From Carettochelys insculpta (lineage: Eukaryota > Chordata > Testudines > Carettochelyidae): a DNA stretch of 64,000 nt. The first letter of the stretch is position 1. Each line of letters opens with the position of its first letter. Below are positions 34,833 through 45,459 of this stretch, piece by piece. The notes under the pieces were generated by a model. The model did no database searches. It had not been told where the DNA came from and saw nothing but the letters and a program-made list of their open reading frames with translations. The translations under genes and the position numbers were made by a program. The DNA is taken from contig NC_134145.1 of the NCBI RefSeq assembly GCF_033958435.1, positions 33,197,501 through 33,261,500 on the forward strand, given 5' to 3'.

Positions 34833-35268
34833 GGCTACGTCTACACGTGCCCCAAACTTCGAAATGGCCATGCAAATGGCCATTTCGAAGTTTACTAATG
34901 AAGCGCTGAAATGCATATTCAGCGCTTCATTAGCATGCGGGTGGCAGCGGCGCTTCGAAATTGACGTGGCTTGCCGCCATGCGTCTTGTCCAGACGAGGC
35001 TCCTTTTCGAAAGGACCCCACCTACTTCGAAGTCCCCTTATTCCCATGAGCTCATGGGAATAAGGGGACTTCGAAGTAGGCGGGGTCCTTTCGAAAAGGA
35101 GCCCCATCTGGACGCGCCGCGTGGCAGCAAGGAGCATCAATTTCGAAGCGCTGCTGCCGCCCGCATGCTAATGAAGCGCTGAATATGCATTTCAGCGCTT
35201 CATTAGTAAACTTCGAAATGGCCATTTGCATGGCCATTTCGAAGTTTGGGGCACGTGTAGACACGGCC
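34833..35268. mobile_element. Fully palindromic Harbinger-type MITE, copy 1
   Basis: A 436-bp element whose two halves are near-complete reverse complements, centred on the cccatgagctcatggg palindrome near 35050. The ends ggctacgtctacacgtg / ggccgtgtctacacgtg match the Harbinger family termini, flanked by gta and ata (3 bp, one mismatch). Each arm carries several ttcgaa-type motifs. Mirror-image frames result from symmetry; no protein is called. Confidence 0.85.
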
Positions 35269-35502
35269 ATATAGAGCAGCTCTTAGAAGGAGCTTGTCCT
35301 TGGGACTGTCAAGACATGGCAGGTGAGGAGTGTCTTTGGCGTGCCGTTTCCCTCTGTTAAACTTTTGAATACTTTTTTTTTCCTGATATTTCTGGTGTCT
35401 CATTAAATGTCCTCTATTTTTCACTACGTACGCTCTCCAAGCCTTAAAACGCAAGTGTGCTTGCATAATTACAAAATAAAACAAGGTTCACAACATTGCA
35501 GT

Positions 35503-35780
35503 TGAGTATCGGAGGGGTAGCCGTGTTAGTCTGGATCTGTAACAGCAACGAAGGGTCCTGTGGCACCTTACAGACTAACAGAAAAGTTTTGAGCATGAGC
35601 TTTCGTGAGCACAGACTCACTTCATCGGGGCTCTCACTTCACTATGTTCTTATCGCTGACAGGCAGGCAATGTCCCACCCCTTATATACAGGCAAGGGCA
35701 TGGATAACAACATTCTGGGAAGTTCAAGGGAACGTCTCAGAAAGTCTGAAAGATTCCATGAGATTCTACAACTGTTGAGA
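35503..35780 (-). mobile_element. Penelope tail, second subfamily (single arm)
   Basis: Starts tatcggaggggtagccgtg (tail extension), then ggtcctgtggcaccttaca and gactaacag. It continues through a hammerhead-like segment (35591-35630) and further internal sequence. No inverted partner is seen and the right boundary is uncertain. Confidence 0.7.
35591..35630 (-). ncRNA. Hammerhead-like core, second subfamily
   Basis: On the minus strand: CCGAUGA core (one change from CUGAUGA), extra A, stem II GUGAG/CUCAC around loop UCUGUG, then GAAA and GCUC. Relative to the GUGGG/CCCAC stem of the first subfamily, one G-C pair has become A-U, preserving pairing. Confidence 0.4.
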
Positions 35781-36041
35781 ACATTCTAAGATTCATTCTA
35801 AATTCATCCAGATTTGGAATATCTGAAACACTTCAAAGAGTCTATTTTCCTTTTTCTTGCAACAGCAAGAGTACCGTGAGCACAGTGCCCTCTCAAGTTC
35901 AGCACCCAAATGCTCACCTCAGTTGCCTGTCCCTAAATCCAGCCGTAGAGGCTGGCCCTGTAAGTGGATTCAGCTACAACCTATCTGTGTCATAAAAAAG
36001 GAAGAACTAGCCTTCTGGAAAATAGTTAGATATCCAGGTGG

Positions 36042-36266
36042 GTTGGAAAGTAACAGAGAGGTAGCCGTGGTAGTCTGTACTACAACAAAACAAACCAGCA
36101 GAAATGTAGCACTTTAAAGACTAACAAAACGATTTATTCAGTGATGAGCTTTTGTGGGACAGACCCACTTCTTGGATCTGAAGAAGAGGGTCTGTCCCAC
36201 GAAAGCTCATCAACAAATAAATCATTTTGTTAGTCTTTAACGTGCTACATTTCTGCTGCTTTGTTT
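36042..36266. mobile_element. Penelope head-to-head fold-back
   Basis: The left minus arm (after the tail extension gagaggtagccgtggtagtc) and the right plus arm are both truncated beside the hammerhead-like segment, with a 7-nt spacer ggatctg between cttctt and aagaag. Flanked by tatccaggtgg (36031-36041) and tatccacgtgg (36267-36277), an 11-bp duplication with one mismatch. Arms carry gactaacaaaa and ggacagaccc segments. Confidence 0.8.
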
Positions 36267-36460
36267 TATCCACGTGGATTTTTAGTAACTAAGGAGCCTT
36301 CTGAAAGGTTACCAGGGCTCAGATGAGGTGATTTCTAGAGTTCCCAGGAAATCTGGGAAGGAGAATTTACAAGAGCAAGGGACCTGGAAGGTGTGCGGAG
36401 GGACAAACTGTTGCCCAACTGGCAGGAAGTCCAGCCTATCAGGAACTATTTGCTGTCCTA

Positions 36461-37151
36461 GGGTGTGTCTACACTAGTTGGCTACTTTGAAGTAGCTGGC
36501 ACAACGTCGAAATAGCACGTGTCGTGTCTACACGTGCTGTGAGCTATTTCGATGTTGAAATCGACATTAGGCGGTGAGATGTCGAAATCACTATTCCTAG
36601 CCGAAGATGGGAATAGCGCCCTACTTCAACAATCAACATCAAAGTAGGGCATGTGTAGACAATCCACGTCCTGCTACATTGAAATAGCGGGGTCCTCCAT
36701 GGCAGCCATCAGCTGAGGGGTTGAGAGATGCTCTGTCCAGCCCCTGTGGGGCTCTATGGTTGCCGCATTCAGCAGCCCTTAGCCCAGGACTTCTGGCTGC
36801 TGCTGCTGCTGCAGCTGGGGGTCCATGCTGCATGCACAAGGTCTGCAACCGGTTGTCAGCTCTGTGGATCTCGTGCTGTGCAGGCCGAGTGTGTCTGGGA
36901 GGGGGCCCTTTAAGGGAGCGGCTTGGGGCTTTGCTGGCCCTTATGTCAACGGGGAGCGCTTATGTGTGTGGACGCTCCGCATTTCCTTCTGGGGTGGCTC
37001 CTTCTGACGTTCTCCGTCACTACTTCGACACTGAACGTTGATGGCACCAGCCCTGGAGGACATGTAGACGATACGTGTCGAAGTAGCCTATTTCGATGTT
37101 CTTATGTCGAAATAGGCTACTTCGATGTAGTGTGCTAGTGTAGACATAGCC
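36461..37151 (-). mobile_element. Harbinger deletion derivative (691 bp), reverse orientation
   Basis: Ends gggtgtgtctacac and (reverse complement) ggctatgtctacac, flanked by cta (36458-36460 and 37152-37154). The interior is the reverse orientation of the outer parts of the 17791-22358 element: catggcagccatcagctga, then ggccctttaagggagcggc. Both genes are missing. Many TCGA motifs have decayed to TTGA or TCAA, suggesting moderate age. Confidence 0.85.
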
Positions 37152-37154
37152 CTA

Positions 37155-38394
37155 GAGTCAAATGAATGAGAATTCTGATAAATGTTATAGTGAAGCACAA
37201 TGTTCCCTCTAATCTTTTCCATGCATGTGTGGATTTTTTCCATCTCATGCGCAGAATAAATTTTTGCCCTGGGAGAAACTCAAATTTAACCTTGGGCCCT
37301 CTGCTAATCAGATGGGTGGCACTGGAATCTCTGCTGAGTGACTATTTGGAGGCTGAAAAGCAGGCCCTTTACAAGTGCACAGCTTACAGTGAACACTATA
37401 AAGTGCAGCTTGAAGCAAACAACTTGTCTGATCTAAAGGCATAATTGCATATACTTGGCTTTGGCCAATTTTTTTTTCTTTTTAGTTTCATGGCAGAGTA
37501 AATGGGAAATACCTAATTTCCTACTAAAACCAAAGAAAATTCATGTAATCTTAACTTTCATGTTAAATCTTGGCAGATGTTGAGCACATAAACATATGTA
37601 ATTTACATTTTGTTTATTTTTAAACTATTAGTCATTCCAGTGATTACACACTTTTGGTCCAGGGTACGACTGAGTTATTTAATTTTATAGCCATTGGACC
37701 TAATCCTATAAGAAGCTGATGCCCTCAGCTTTCACTGAAGTCTATGAAAGTTGTGACAGTGTACCTGGTCAAGCAGCACTCAGCACACTGAAGAATTAAA
37801 TAAATGTCCATCCTTATCTTAATGTTTGTTCTGTTAGTTGCTTAGTTCACTTCTCTTTATAGTTTATTCAATGTTCTTTTTTTCTGGGAGAAGAAACTAC
37901 CCGCAGTTTAGGAGAAAAAAAAAAAAAGAAAGAAAAACCCTTATTTTTCAGGCCCAATCTTGTACCTTGCAGTAACATTTCCATTAAAATAAGTGGGACT
38001 AACTCACAGGAATAAGGAGCACTCAAAGTAGTAAGTGGTTGCAGGATGGAGTCCTTATCTTTTACTAGCTTCAGATCACGGTCAGAGTCCTCTAGTCAGA
38101 ATTAGCTTTTGCGAGGTCACGGTATGACATGATCCTTTAAAATACTTTTCTACTATTAGCATATTTCTAGAAACCTTTCCTCATGTTATGGAACTTCTAA
38201 TCTCCAGATAGGCTACAAGGCTTTTCTCTTTATGAATGTGAACGTTAGTAATAGGAATTACTATGGGCAGAATAGTTCAAGTGTGATCTTCCACGGCTTC
38301 GTATAGTAGAACCATGTGCTAGCGACCAGAAATCAGTTCAGTTGAGCCAACCTGCTGAGGGGGAGGTGGGGGTAATTGCTTTGGGATTGCCCTC
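37155..38394. other. No gene seen
   Basis: AT-rich unique-looking sequence. No recognisable repeat or exon. Confidence 0.35.
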
Positions 38395-38640
38395 CACTGC
38401 CACTGCTGAACTGGCCAGAGCCCTAGGCCCTTTAAATCACGATTGGAGTTCAACACAGTGTACTCTGGACAGTTCTGAGGGTTGGGCGGAGGGGAGGGGG
38501 TGTGCAGCTCTCTGAGGGCTTCCTAGCCCCCTCCGCCCCCACCACCACTTCAGCCCAAGGCCCTGCCTTTCCAGGGTCATAGCGCAGGTCTTGCCACCGC
38601 TGTCTTGTCTACGGACCTGGTGAGATGGTCAGCCCAGCTG
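38395..38640. repeat. Unclassified dispersed GC-rich repeat
   Basis: Shares the phrase ccctttaaatcac followed by a 'gagt/gagc ... ctct/tctggacag' pattern with 55540-55740 in this window. Family unknown. Confidence 0.3.
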
Positions 38641-39039
38641 CAATTCAGTAAGTTTACTGCCTCTGTGTAATAAGTGTTAGTTTTAAATACACAAACACAT
38701 TGATATTAATTTTGCTTCTGTATTAAGCACATAAGATCATATGTAATTTTTAAAAAGCTGGTTATGTTCATTTTTAACTGAATTTGAATTTCCATTAAAA
38801 TAAAACTTGACACAAGTAAAAATAATTTAGCAAGTCCATTGTTCACCATTTTCTAACAAAATGAAAAAAAAATAAAACTGAATAATTGTAGGTTAAACAA
38901 ATGTGTATAAATGCAGTCTATCTTCCTAGTTATCAAATGGCAACACCACATGTAACATACATAACAAGGGAATCTGCCTGTGTTAGGTTTGTTCCAAGAA
39001 CTCCTCTTAAACTGTAAGAGCAACTGCCACAAAATTTGG

Positions 39040-40010
39040 TATGCAGCTTCAGGTTACGTTAGGATAAGAAGAAGTCAGGGTTTGGTTGTGCCTGGAAAGT
39101 GGGAAGTGCCTGAAATCCCAGGATTTCCCAGAACATGGAATGGGAGGGGACAGAAGGAGAAAGGAGGCAAAAGGGAGGGAACAGACAGGAGGGATGTGAT
39201 ACTGAGAGTGGCCACTGGGGGCAGCTGCATAGCCAAGAGGCCAGCAGGGCTGGGGCTCTGACATCTTGCCTGCCACGAAGACTGAGTAAGTAACTCTCCT
39301 ACTGCAAACCCAGAGCCTGCCCACCTCTGAAGAGCCTACAGGTCATGGGCGGGGGTCACTGCTGGAGAGGGGGCAGTCCCCAGACGTTTGCAGGTGACTG
39401 GAGGGGATGCTGGAGGCTTGGGCAGCCCCCAAAACCTCACCGCCACCCAGACAGTCTGCAGGCTTTGGGGAGTCGGGGGAGCTGCTGGGAGGGAGGCAGC
39501 CCCCAGAGCCTGGCCAGCCCCTGAAGCGCCCCACTAAACAGGCTGCAGGATGGAGGGGGATGTTGGGGGTCACCCCCAGAGCATCGCCTCCCCAGACCAG
39601 TGCAGGACTGGGCAGCTGGATTACCGAGTCAGCCCACATAGTGCTGCTTTGCCTCCCACAGGCTGCAGGATGGGGCAGCCGCTACCCCAGCCAAAGACAA
39701 CCCGTGAAGAAGCTACAGACTTGAGGGGGTAGCAGCAGGCTGGGGGCTGGACCTGCCACCTGCCCCTATTACACAGAGCTCCACCACCTCCTAAGGGGTG
39801 ACACCTCCCCTCCACCAGCCCCTGTAGACATGGCTGAGGAGCCCCCTACACACACAGATGGAGCTAGAGGAAGAGGCGCACCCCTGGAGCCAACCGGAGC
39901 CAGAGCTGGACACCGGGTCCATCTTGGTGATCATCCTGGACTCAGGCCACCTCCAGCCAGGTCATGTCCAGGGCATCCCGGACCTGATTAAGGGACCTTC
40001 TGGTAAGTAC
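39040..40010 (+). other. GC-rich degenerate repeat with a coding-like 3' segment
   Basis: 39300-39700 contains repeated aggctgcaggatgg and cagcccccagagcctg phrases. 39858-40002 has an acidic frame (MELEEEAHPWSQPEPELDTG...) that runs into a good splice donor, ctg|gtaagtacccc at 40003. This may be an exon of an unrecognised transposon gene or chance. No domain recognised. Confidence 0.3.
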
Positions 40011-40401
40011 CCCATGCATCACACATCCCAGGGGGCAGGGGATGGGCACAGACGGGGCATATGGCAAGGCTCGCCAGGCCAACTTGGTCTGGACCTTGCA
40101 CTGCTGTCCCAGTACCTGGAACCATGAATGAGCTGCACAGAATGGCTAGGGCGCATTCAGAGTGAGAAAAAAGACTGACCTGGAGCTATGGGGTGAGAAA
40201 CTCATGAAAGTCAGAGGGGCCAAGACTATGCAGCAACCTGTACTGTATGTTACTTTAAAAAACACTTACTTTAAATCAGTGGAGGATAAAGGTGTTCAGT
40301 GACTCTGGCCCTGCATATGGCAATAAAGTCCCAGACTCTCTAAAGATGATAACAAAAAAGCAGTAAAGTAGCACTTTAAAGACTAACAAAATAATTTATT
40401 A

Positions 40402-40438
40402 GGTGAGCTTTCGTGGGACAGACCCACTTCTTCAGACC
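40402..40438 (-). ncRNA. Hammerhead-like core, left arm
   Basis: Mirror copy of the motif at 40443-40479: core CUGAAGA, stem II GUGGG-UCUGU-CCCAC, GAAA, GCUC, then ACC able to pair with upstream GGU. Confidence 0.45.
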
Positions 40439-40442
40439 AACT

Positions 40443-40479
40443 GGTCTGAAGAAGTGGGTCTGTCCCACGAAAGCTCACC
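40443..40479 (+). ncRNA. Hammerhead-like core, right arm (best copy)
   Basis: GGU (40443-40445), CUGAAGA (40446-40452), extra A, stem II GUGGG-UCUGU-CCCAC, GAAA (40469-40472), GCUC (40473-40476), ACC (40477-40479). GGU/ACC would be stem I. AGCU is self-complementary and could make stem III between two copies, as in dimeric hammerheads. Cleavage would follow C40476. Function not shown. Confidence 0.5.
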
Positions 40480-40580
40480 TAATAAATTATTTTGTTAGTC
40501 TTTAAAGTGCTACTTTACTGCTTTTCTGTTTTGATAGTATATAGACTAGCACAGCTTTCTCTCTGCTATCTCTAAAGATG

Positions 40581-41523
40581 GTTTAGCATAACCTAGAAGA
40601 AACCCAGAAAAAAAGAGGAAAATAAGCCAATCACAAATTTCCAAAATAATAAAAGACAACGTAGGGGCAAAATGGATGCCAGTGGGAAAATAATTATTTT
40701 TGTATATTCTGCTTAAGACTTCCTCTGGAATAGGGATCAGTGTTTTAGGCTTTTTATACTGTTCTTAAGTAATACAATTTAAGGTGTACTAAAAGAACCC
40801 ATATACACACACAAAACTCATTAATATAAAATTGTAAGAAACTGCAGTCCTTCCCAAAGTCATAATCCTGCATTTTTTGCACACCCAGACTTTCCAGTGA
40901 AGCAACAGAATGTGAGATTTGAAACCAATTGGGCAGAGGGCCCAATACTTTGAGTCTTCAACTTGCCATGAAGTTTTGGACACTGTAAATGCTGTTTCAA
41001 TTATTTGCTGTTGAAGACGTTTTAGATGAAGAAAAAACAAACATAAACCTATGGCTGGGTGTGCCTCAGTATCATCCCAATTTAATCCTTGTAATTTCTG
41101 CATCAAGAGGCCTTCTAAATCTGCCATTCCCTTTTTCTTCTTAAAATATATTTTTGTGCAGTTGTTTATGAACTACTTGTCTAATAAATTCACATAAAAT
41201 AGACCAGAAGAGAAAGGGAAGAGAGTGTTTACATGTGATGGGTGGGGGAATGATACCCAACAACAGATCAAGAGGGAGAAAAGCCTTGTTGCTTAATCGC
41301 TTTTATATGGTTGGATTCCGTTCCAATTCTGTCTATTTAAAGCCTAATCCAAAGCCAACTGAAGTCAGTAAATTGTTTTCTTCAGAACAGAAGTCTTTGT
41401 CTTCATACTTGCCCATAAAGGTCTGAATAAATAACTGTGATATATATGTGACCTTTCCAAATCAAGCCTATAGATTCAATCCTGCAAATTTGTATGCAAA
41501 TGCATAATTCAGTGGGACACCTT
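40581..41523. other. No gene seen
   Basis: AT-rich unique-looking sequence with short frames only. Confidence 0.35.
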
Positions 41524-41850
41524 GGCTGTGTCTACATTACAAACTAACTTCAGAGTTGCTTACTTCAAAGTATAACTTCGAAGTAGAGCATCCACACACA
41601 AAATGCACCCTCCCTTATTTCGAAGCAGGCTTTCCCCTACTTCTATACATCTATACACAATTAGTCCCTACTTCAAAGTAAGGGGCCAGGAAATGATGCA
41701 GGCATGGGGTCGCATGGCCAATAAGCCCTTCCGGGCTTTCAGCTAGTTGACCCCTTAAAGGGCCCCTCCCAACACCCACAGTCTGCACGTGCTCAAGGCT
41801 GACAGGCTGAAGACAGCAGCAGCACATACAGAGGGGAATAGCTGGAGACC

Positions 41851-43073
41851 ATGCCACCTCCCTCCCTCCCCGAGGACGATGCCCTCTTGGTCCTGGTCAG
41901 CCTGCTGGCCATGCAGCACCAGCAGCATGGGCGGCTTGCCCGCCTGGGACCCAGCCTTGAGGCCCTTGCCACACTCATGCTGCCCCTCCCCCATCCCCCT
42001 CAAGCCAGAGCCAGTGGGCCTACACCACCAGCACTGAATGGTGGGACTGGCTGGTGCTGGAGGACTGGAACAACGAGCGGTGGCTGAGGAATTTCAGGAT
42101 GACCCGGCAGACATTCAAGGACCTCTGCCACTGTCCTCCAGCACCGGGACACCCGCATGTGGCCAGTGCTTTCGGGGTGGAAGAGGATGGCCTTTGCACT
42201 GTGGCAGCTGACCATCCCCGACAGCCACAGATCCGTTGGCCACGAATTCGGCATCAGCAAGGCCACCATCAGAGCAGTGCTGAAGGAGGTATAGCCAGCC
42301 CACACCATGGACCCACCCTGGGGATGGGGCTCCTGGTGGGAGGTGGGGGCAGGGGGCTCCTGGTGGGAGAGCAGGGGTTCCTCCCTATCCGGCGGTCAAC
42401 GATGTCCCCTCCTTCCCACTACAAGTCATCCAAGCCATCAACATAATGCTCCTGCAATGTGTCGTGACCCTGGGGGACCCGGATGCCGCCCTTGCAGGGT
42501 TCATGGACCTGGGTTTTCTCAACTGTTTTGGAGGCCTGGACGGGATGCATGTTGCAATCCGGGCTCCGGACCTCAGCAGGGGTGCCTACATAAACAGGAA
42601 GGGGTACCACGCAGTGGTACTCCAGGCCCTGGTGGACACAAGGGGTTGTTTCCTGGACATGTGGGTGGGATGGCCGGGCAGGGCCCATGACACCTGGGTG
42701 TTCTGGAATTCATGACTGGGACACTGGATGCAGGACACTGGATGCAGGGCATGCATGCGCCACACCACCGCCCTCCCCGTGGGAGGTCTCACTCGGGGAC
42801 ATCACAATACCCCCCTGCATCATGGCCGATGCCGCACACCTGCTGCACGTGTAGCTCATGTGGCCATATACCCGACACACCACGCTGGCCCAGGACACCT
42901 TTAATGGTCGCCTCAACCATGCCAGAGGCACGGTCGAGCAGGCGTTGTGGGGGCTGAAGGGGAAGTTTCACAGCCTCCTCACCAGGCTGGATGTCAGCCT
43001 CCTGAACATCCCCGCAAGCTTGTGGAGGGCCACCGGGAGCCCTTTATGCAGGGCTGGGCCGTGGACCAGCTGT
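41851..43073 (+). pseudogene. Harbinger transposase pseudogene
   Basis: Fragments follow the order of the intact enzyme: MPPPSLPEDDALLVLVSLLA, NERWLRNFRMTRQTFKDLC, then a frameshift; FGGLDGMHVAIRAPDLSRGA (first Asp region, about 42520-42580), YINRKGYHAVVLQALVD, WVGWPGRAHDTWVFWNS followed by a stop (about 42713). Then a degenerate NHARGTVEQALWGLKGKFHS, the Glu region. The second Asp motif survives only as 'IMADAAHLLHV' in another frame. At least two frameshifts plus stops. Not functional. Confidence 0.85.
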
Positions 43074-43419
43074 GAGCAGCAGCCGGTTCCGCTGTGCCAT
43101 GAGGCACAGCGGGATGGGGTCAGGGATGCCCTGTGCCAGGCCTTCATGCAGGGCTGCCCTGACCCTCCCCCCAGCCACACCCCACCCCACCCCACACACT
43201 CCTCCCTCATGAACCCTCCCCCTGCCATGAAGCACCAGGAACATGAGTTAGGATGGGAACAACACACTTTAATGGGGGAAATAAAGTATTGTACAACATG
43301 GAATGGAACGTGGTAACCTTTGGTGCACACAGGGGGAATGGTTGGCAGCAGGGAGGTGGGGGCTCAGGTGGGGGACTGAACTGGGAGGGGGGCTGGGATG
43401 GGAGTTGGGTCAGTTGGCC

Positions 43420-44800
43420 AGAGGTGTGGGTGGATGGGAGCCACGTCGGCCACAGTCACCCCTACCGCCCCGGGTCCAGGGGCCCCTGCGAGGCTGTGAC
43501 AGGGCCAGGACCACGGGGAGGTAGGGCTTGGGTGCGGGTGCCGCAGGCTCTGCCTCCATGGGTTGTGCAGAAGAGGCCACTGGGGCCAGGCCAGGTGTGC
43601 CCGCCTCCCTTAGCAGCCACTGGGCCAGCTCAAGGTGCTCAGCTGGCAACAGGTCCACCACGCATCAGGCAGCTGCTGCAGGGGCGGCTGCAGGAGGGGC
43701 TGGTGAGGAGGCAGGAGGCTGGGAGAGGTGGGCAGCCAAGGCCTGGAGCATGGTGTCCATACTGCCAGCCAGCCTCACCCACACATCCCACTCCATCACC
43801 AGCCATTCCCACAGCACCCTGGTCATCTCCCGCACAACCACCCAGTTGGTGGCTGCCTCCTTATCCTTCCACCTCCATCTCCGAGAGGCCCACCCACGGC
43901 CGTGGGGGGATGTGAGCTGGGGTGGCCTCCCAGCTCTTTGCAACCATGGCCTGCTCAGGTCTGCGCTGTTGGCTGACTGGTGAGGGACCTGTGGAGACAG
44001 AAAGGGACAGGGGGATGGACTGTGAGTGATGGCTCCTGACCTGGGGGGGCTGGCTCCCCTACTCCCTTGCCGCCTACCCCACTTCCCTGCCGCCCACTGG
44101 CCCATGAGATCCCAGATACCCAGGGATTCCCACTTGGAGAGGATCAGCCCATGCTCCACACCCCCATCCTCAGGTGTGTGGACTGTGGGGCTGTTCTGGG
44201 GGTGCCCTGTCCACATCCCTTGTGATGTCCCGCTTGCCCTGAACGTACCAGCCGTGACCTCCTGGGGCTCGGGTGAGGCTTGGCTCGATGACGCCCGGCT
44301 TGGTGTTCTGGAGCGGGGGGCGATGACAAGGTTCCCATTACTGGAGCCTTCGGTCTCGATGGGCCAGTCTCTGTGCAGGGTGCCGGAGGGGCCTGCCTCC
44401 TTGCCGCTGTCCACAGGAGGGAACCAACAGTGTCCACCAGGTGCTTTGGGGTGGCCACCTCCCTCGGCCTCAGGAGTCTGTGCAGTTCCTGGCAGCAGGG
44501 GCAGTGCACAGGCCGTGCCCCCAACTGGATGGCAGCATCAGGGACCTTAATATATATCTGGTGCAGCTCCTTCACCTTGATGTGGACGCTGCCGCCGGTG
44601 CGGTTGGGGTGTCCTTGGGTGGCGAGACCACTGGCCAGCCAGTCGAAGGCCTTGGCATTGTGCTGGCAGGTGCCGGTTTGCCAAAGGACCTCCTCCTCCG
44701 CCCACAGAGTGAGGAGGTCCTTAAGCTCTGCCTCTGTCCGGGGGTGTTCCCTCCTGGCACAGCTCTTGCCTGGGCCCTGGGAGCCCTTGGACCCCTCCTC
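43420..44800 (-). pseudogene. Harbinger Myb/SANT-like gene remnant
   Basis: Minus-strand pieces align in order with the intact partner: REHPRTEAELKDLL, ASGLATQGHPNRTGG, VKELHQIYIK, CPCCQELHRLLRPREVATP, then a low-complexity linker and a C-terminal helical region near 43660-43900. The Myb domain is split by a frameshift near 44580. Not functional. Confidence 0.7.
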
Positions 44801-45459
44801 TGGAGCTCCCAGAGGGGAAAGAGGATCCTACCGTGCCGCCACGGTGGGTAGGCGCTGTGGAGGCTGGCAGGTACTTCGTGCAGGGGCAGTCCAAGGCAGA
44901 GCATGTGCTGCCCCTGCTTGTAGTACACCCTTAGCTTCCTGCCTGGGGCTGCTGTGGAGCTGCTTCCTTTAAGGCAGCCAGCAAGGACCATAGAGCCCTG
45001 CCTGGTCTAGCTAGACTGTCTGCATCCTCTGGAGGGGGGCCTCCTTGGAGGACTCCTTACTTTGAAGTAAGGAGTGCAGAGCACCTACACTTTGAAGTAA
45101 GCCACTACTCCATTCATGGGAATGGAGTAGTGACTTCAAAGTTAGCCTCCCTTACTTCGAAGTTAGGGAAAGTGTTGTATATACTTTGCAGGCTACTCTG
45201 AAGTAGCCCCTTACTTCAAAGTTAACTTTGAAGTTAGTTTGTAGTGTAGACGCACCCCTCATTAGTAAAGCTATGCATATTCATATTTGCAGAATAAATA
45301 CTGTCTTAAACCTGACAGATGTGCATCCTTGCAAATTGAAGCCCATATTATGAATTGAATTCTTACCATGAGTCGCAAATATCTCTGAGTACAATCTTTT
45401 CACGTATATAATTGTCTTTTGATGTTATGGCATTATTTCTAACTCATTTTGCACTTAAG

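Larger units (their letters stand above)
40349..40568. mobile_element. Penelope perfect head-to-head palindrome
   Basis: Two arms of at least 80 nt appear identical (gtgagctttcgtgggacaga and neighbours), meeting across 2 nt at cttcagacca/ac/tggtctgaag. Only the right arm has the tail extension tagactagcacagctttc. A perfect 12-bp duplication tctctaaagatg flanks the whole unit (40337-40348, 40569-40580), so it entered as one insertion. Confidence 0.9.
41524..45256 (+). mobile_element. Second, decayed full-length Harbinger (3.73 kb)
   Basis: The left end ggctgtgtctacattac matches the right end (reverse complement) ggtgcgtctacactac, continuing into aaactaacttc on both sides. Flanks are ctt and cct (3 bp, one mismatch). 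It has the same gene layout as 17791-22358: transposase (+) then Myb/SANT (-), both broken. A different subfamily, judging by its subterminal sequence. Confidence 0.85.

Noticed and set aside
34864..35270. Several mirror-image short frames
   Set aside because: Produced by the palindromic MITE; each frame appears on both strands because of symmetry.
35503..35800. Possible target duplication gttgag around the single-arm Penelope copy
   Set aside because: Only six bases match and the right boundary is unclear.
43253..44550. Plus-strand frames of 151-220 codons
   Set aside because: Opposite-strand shadows of the decayed Myb/SANT gene in a GC-rich transposon.
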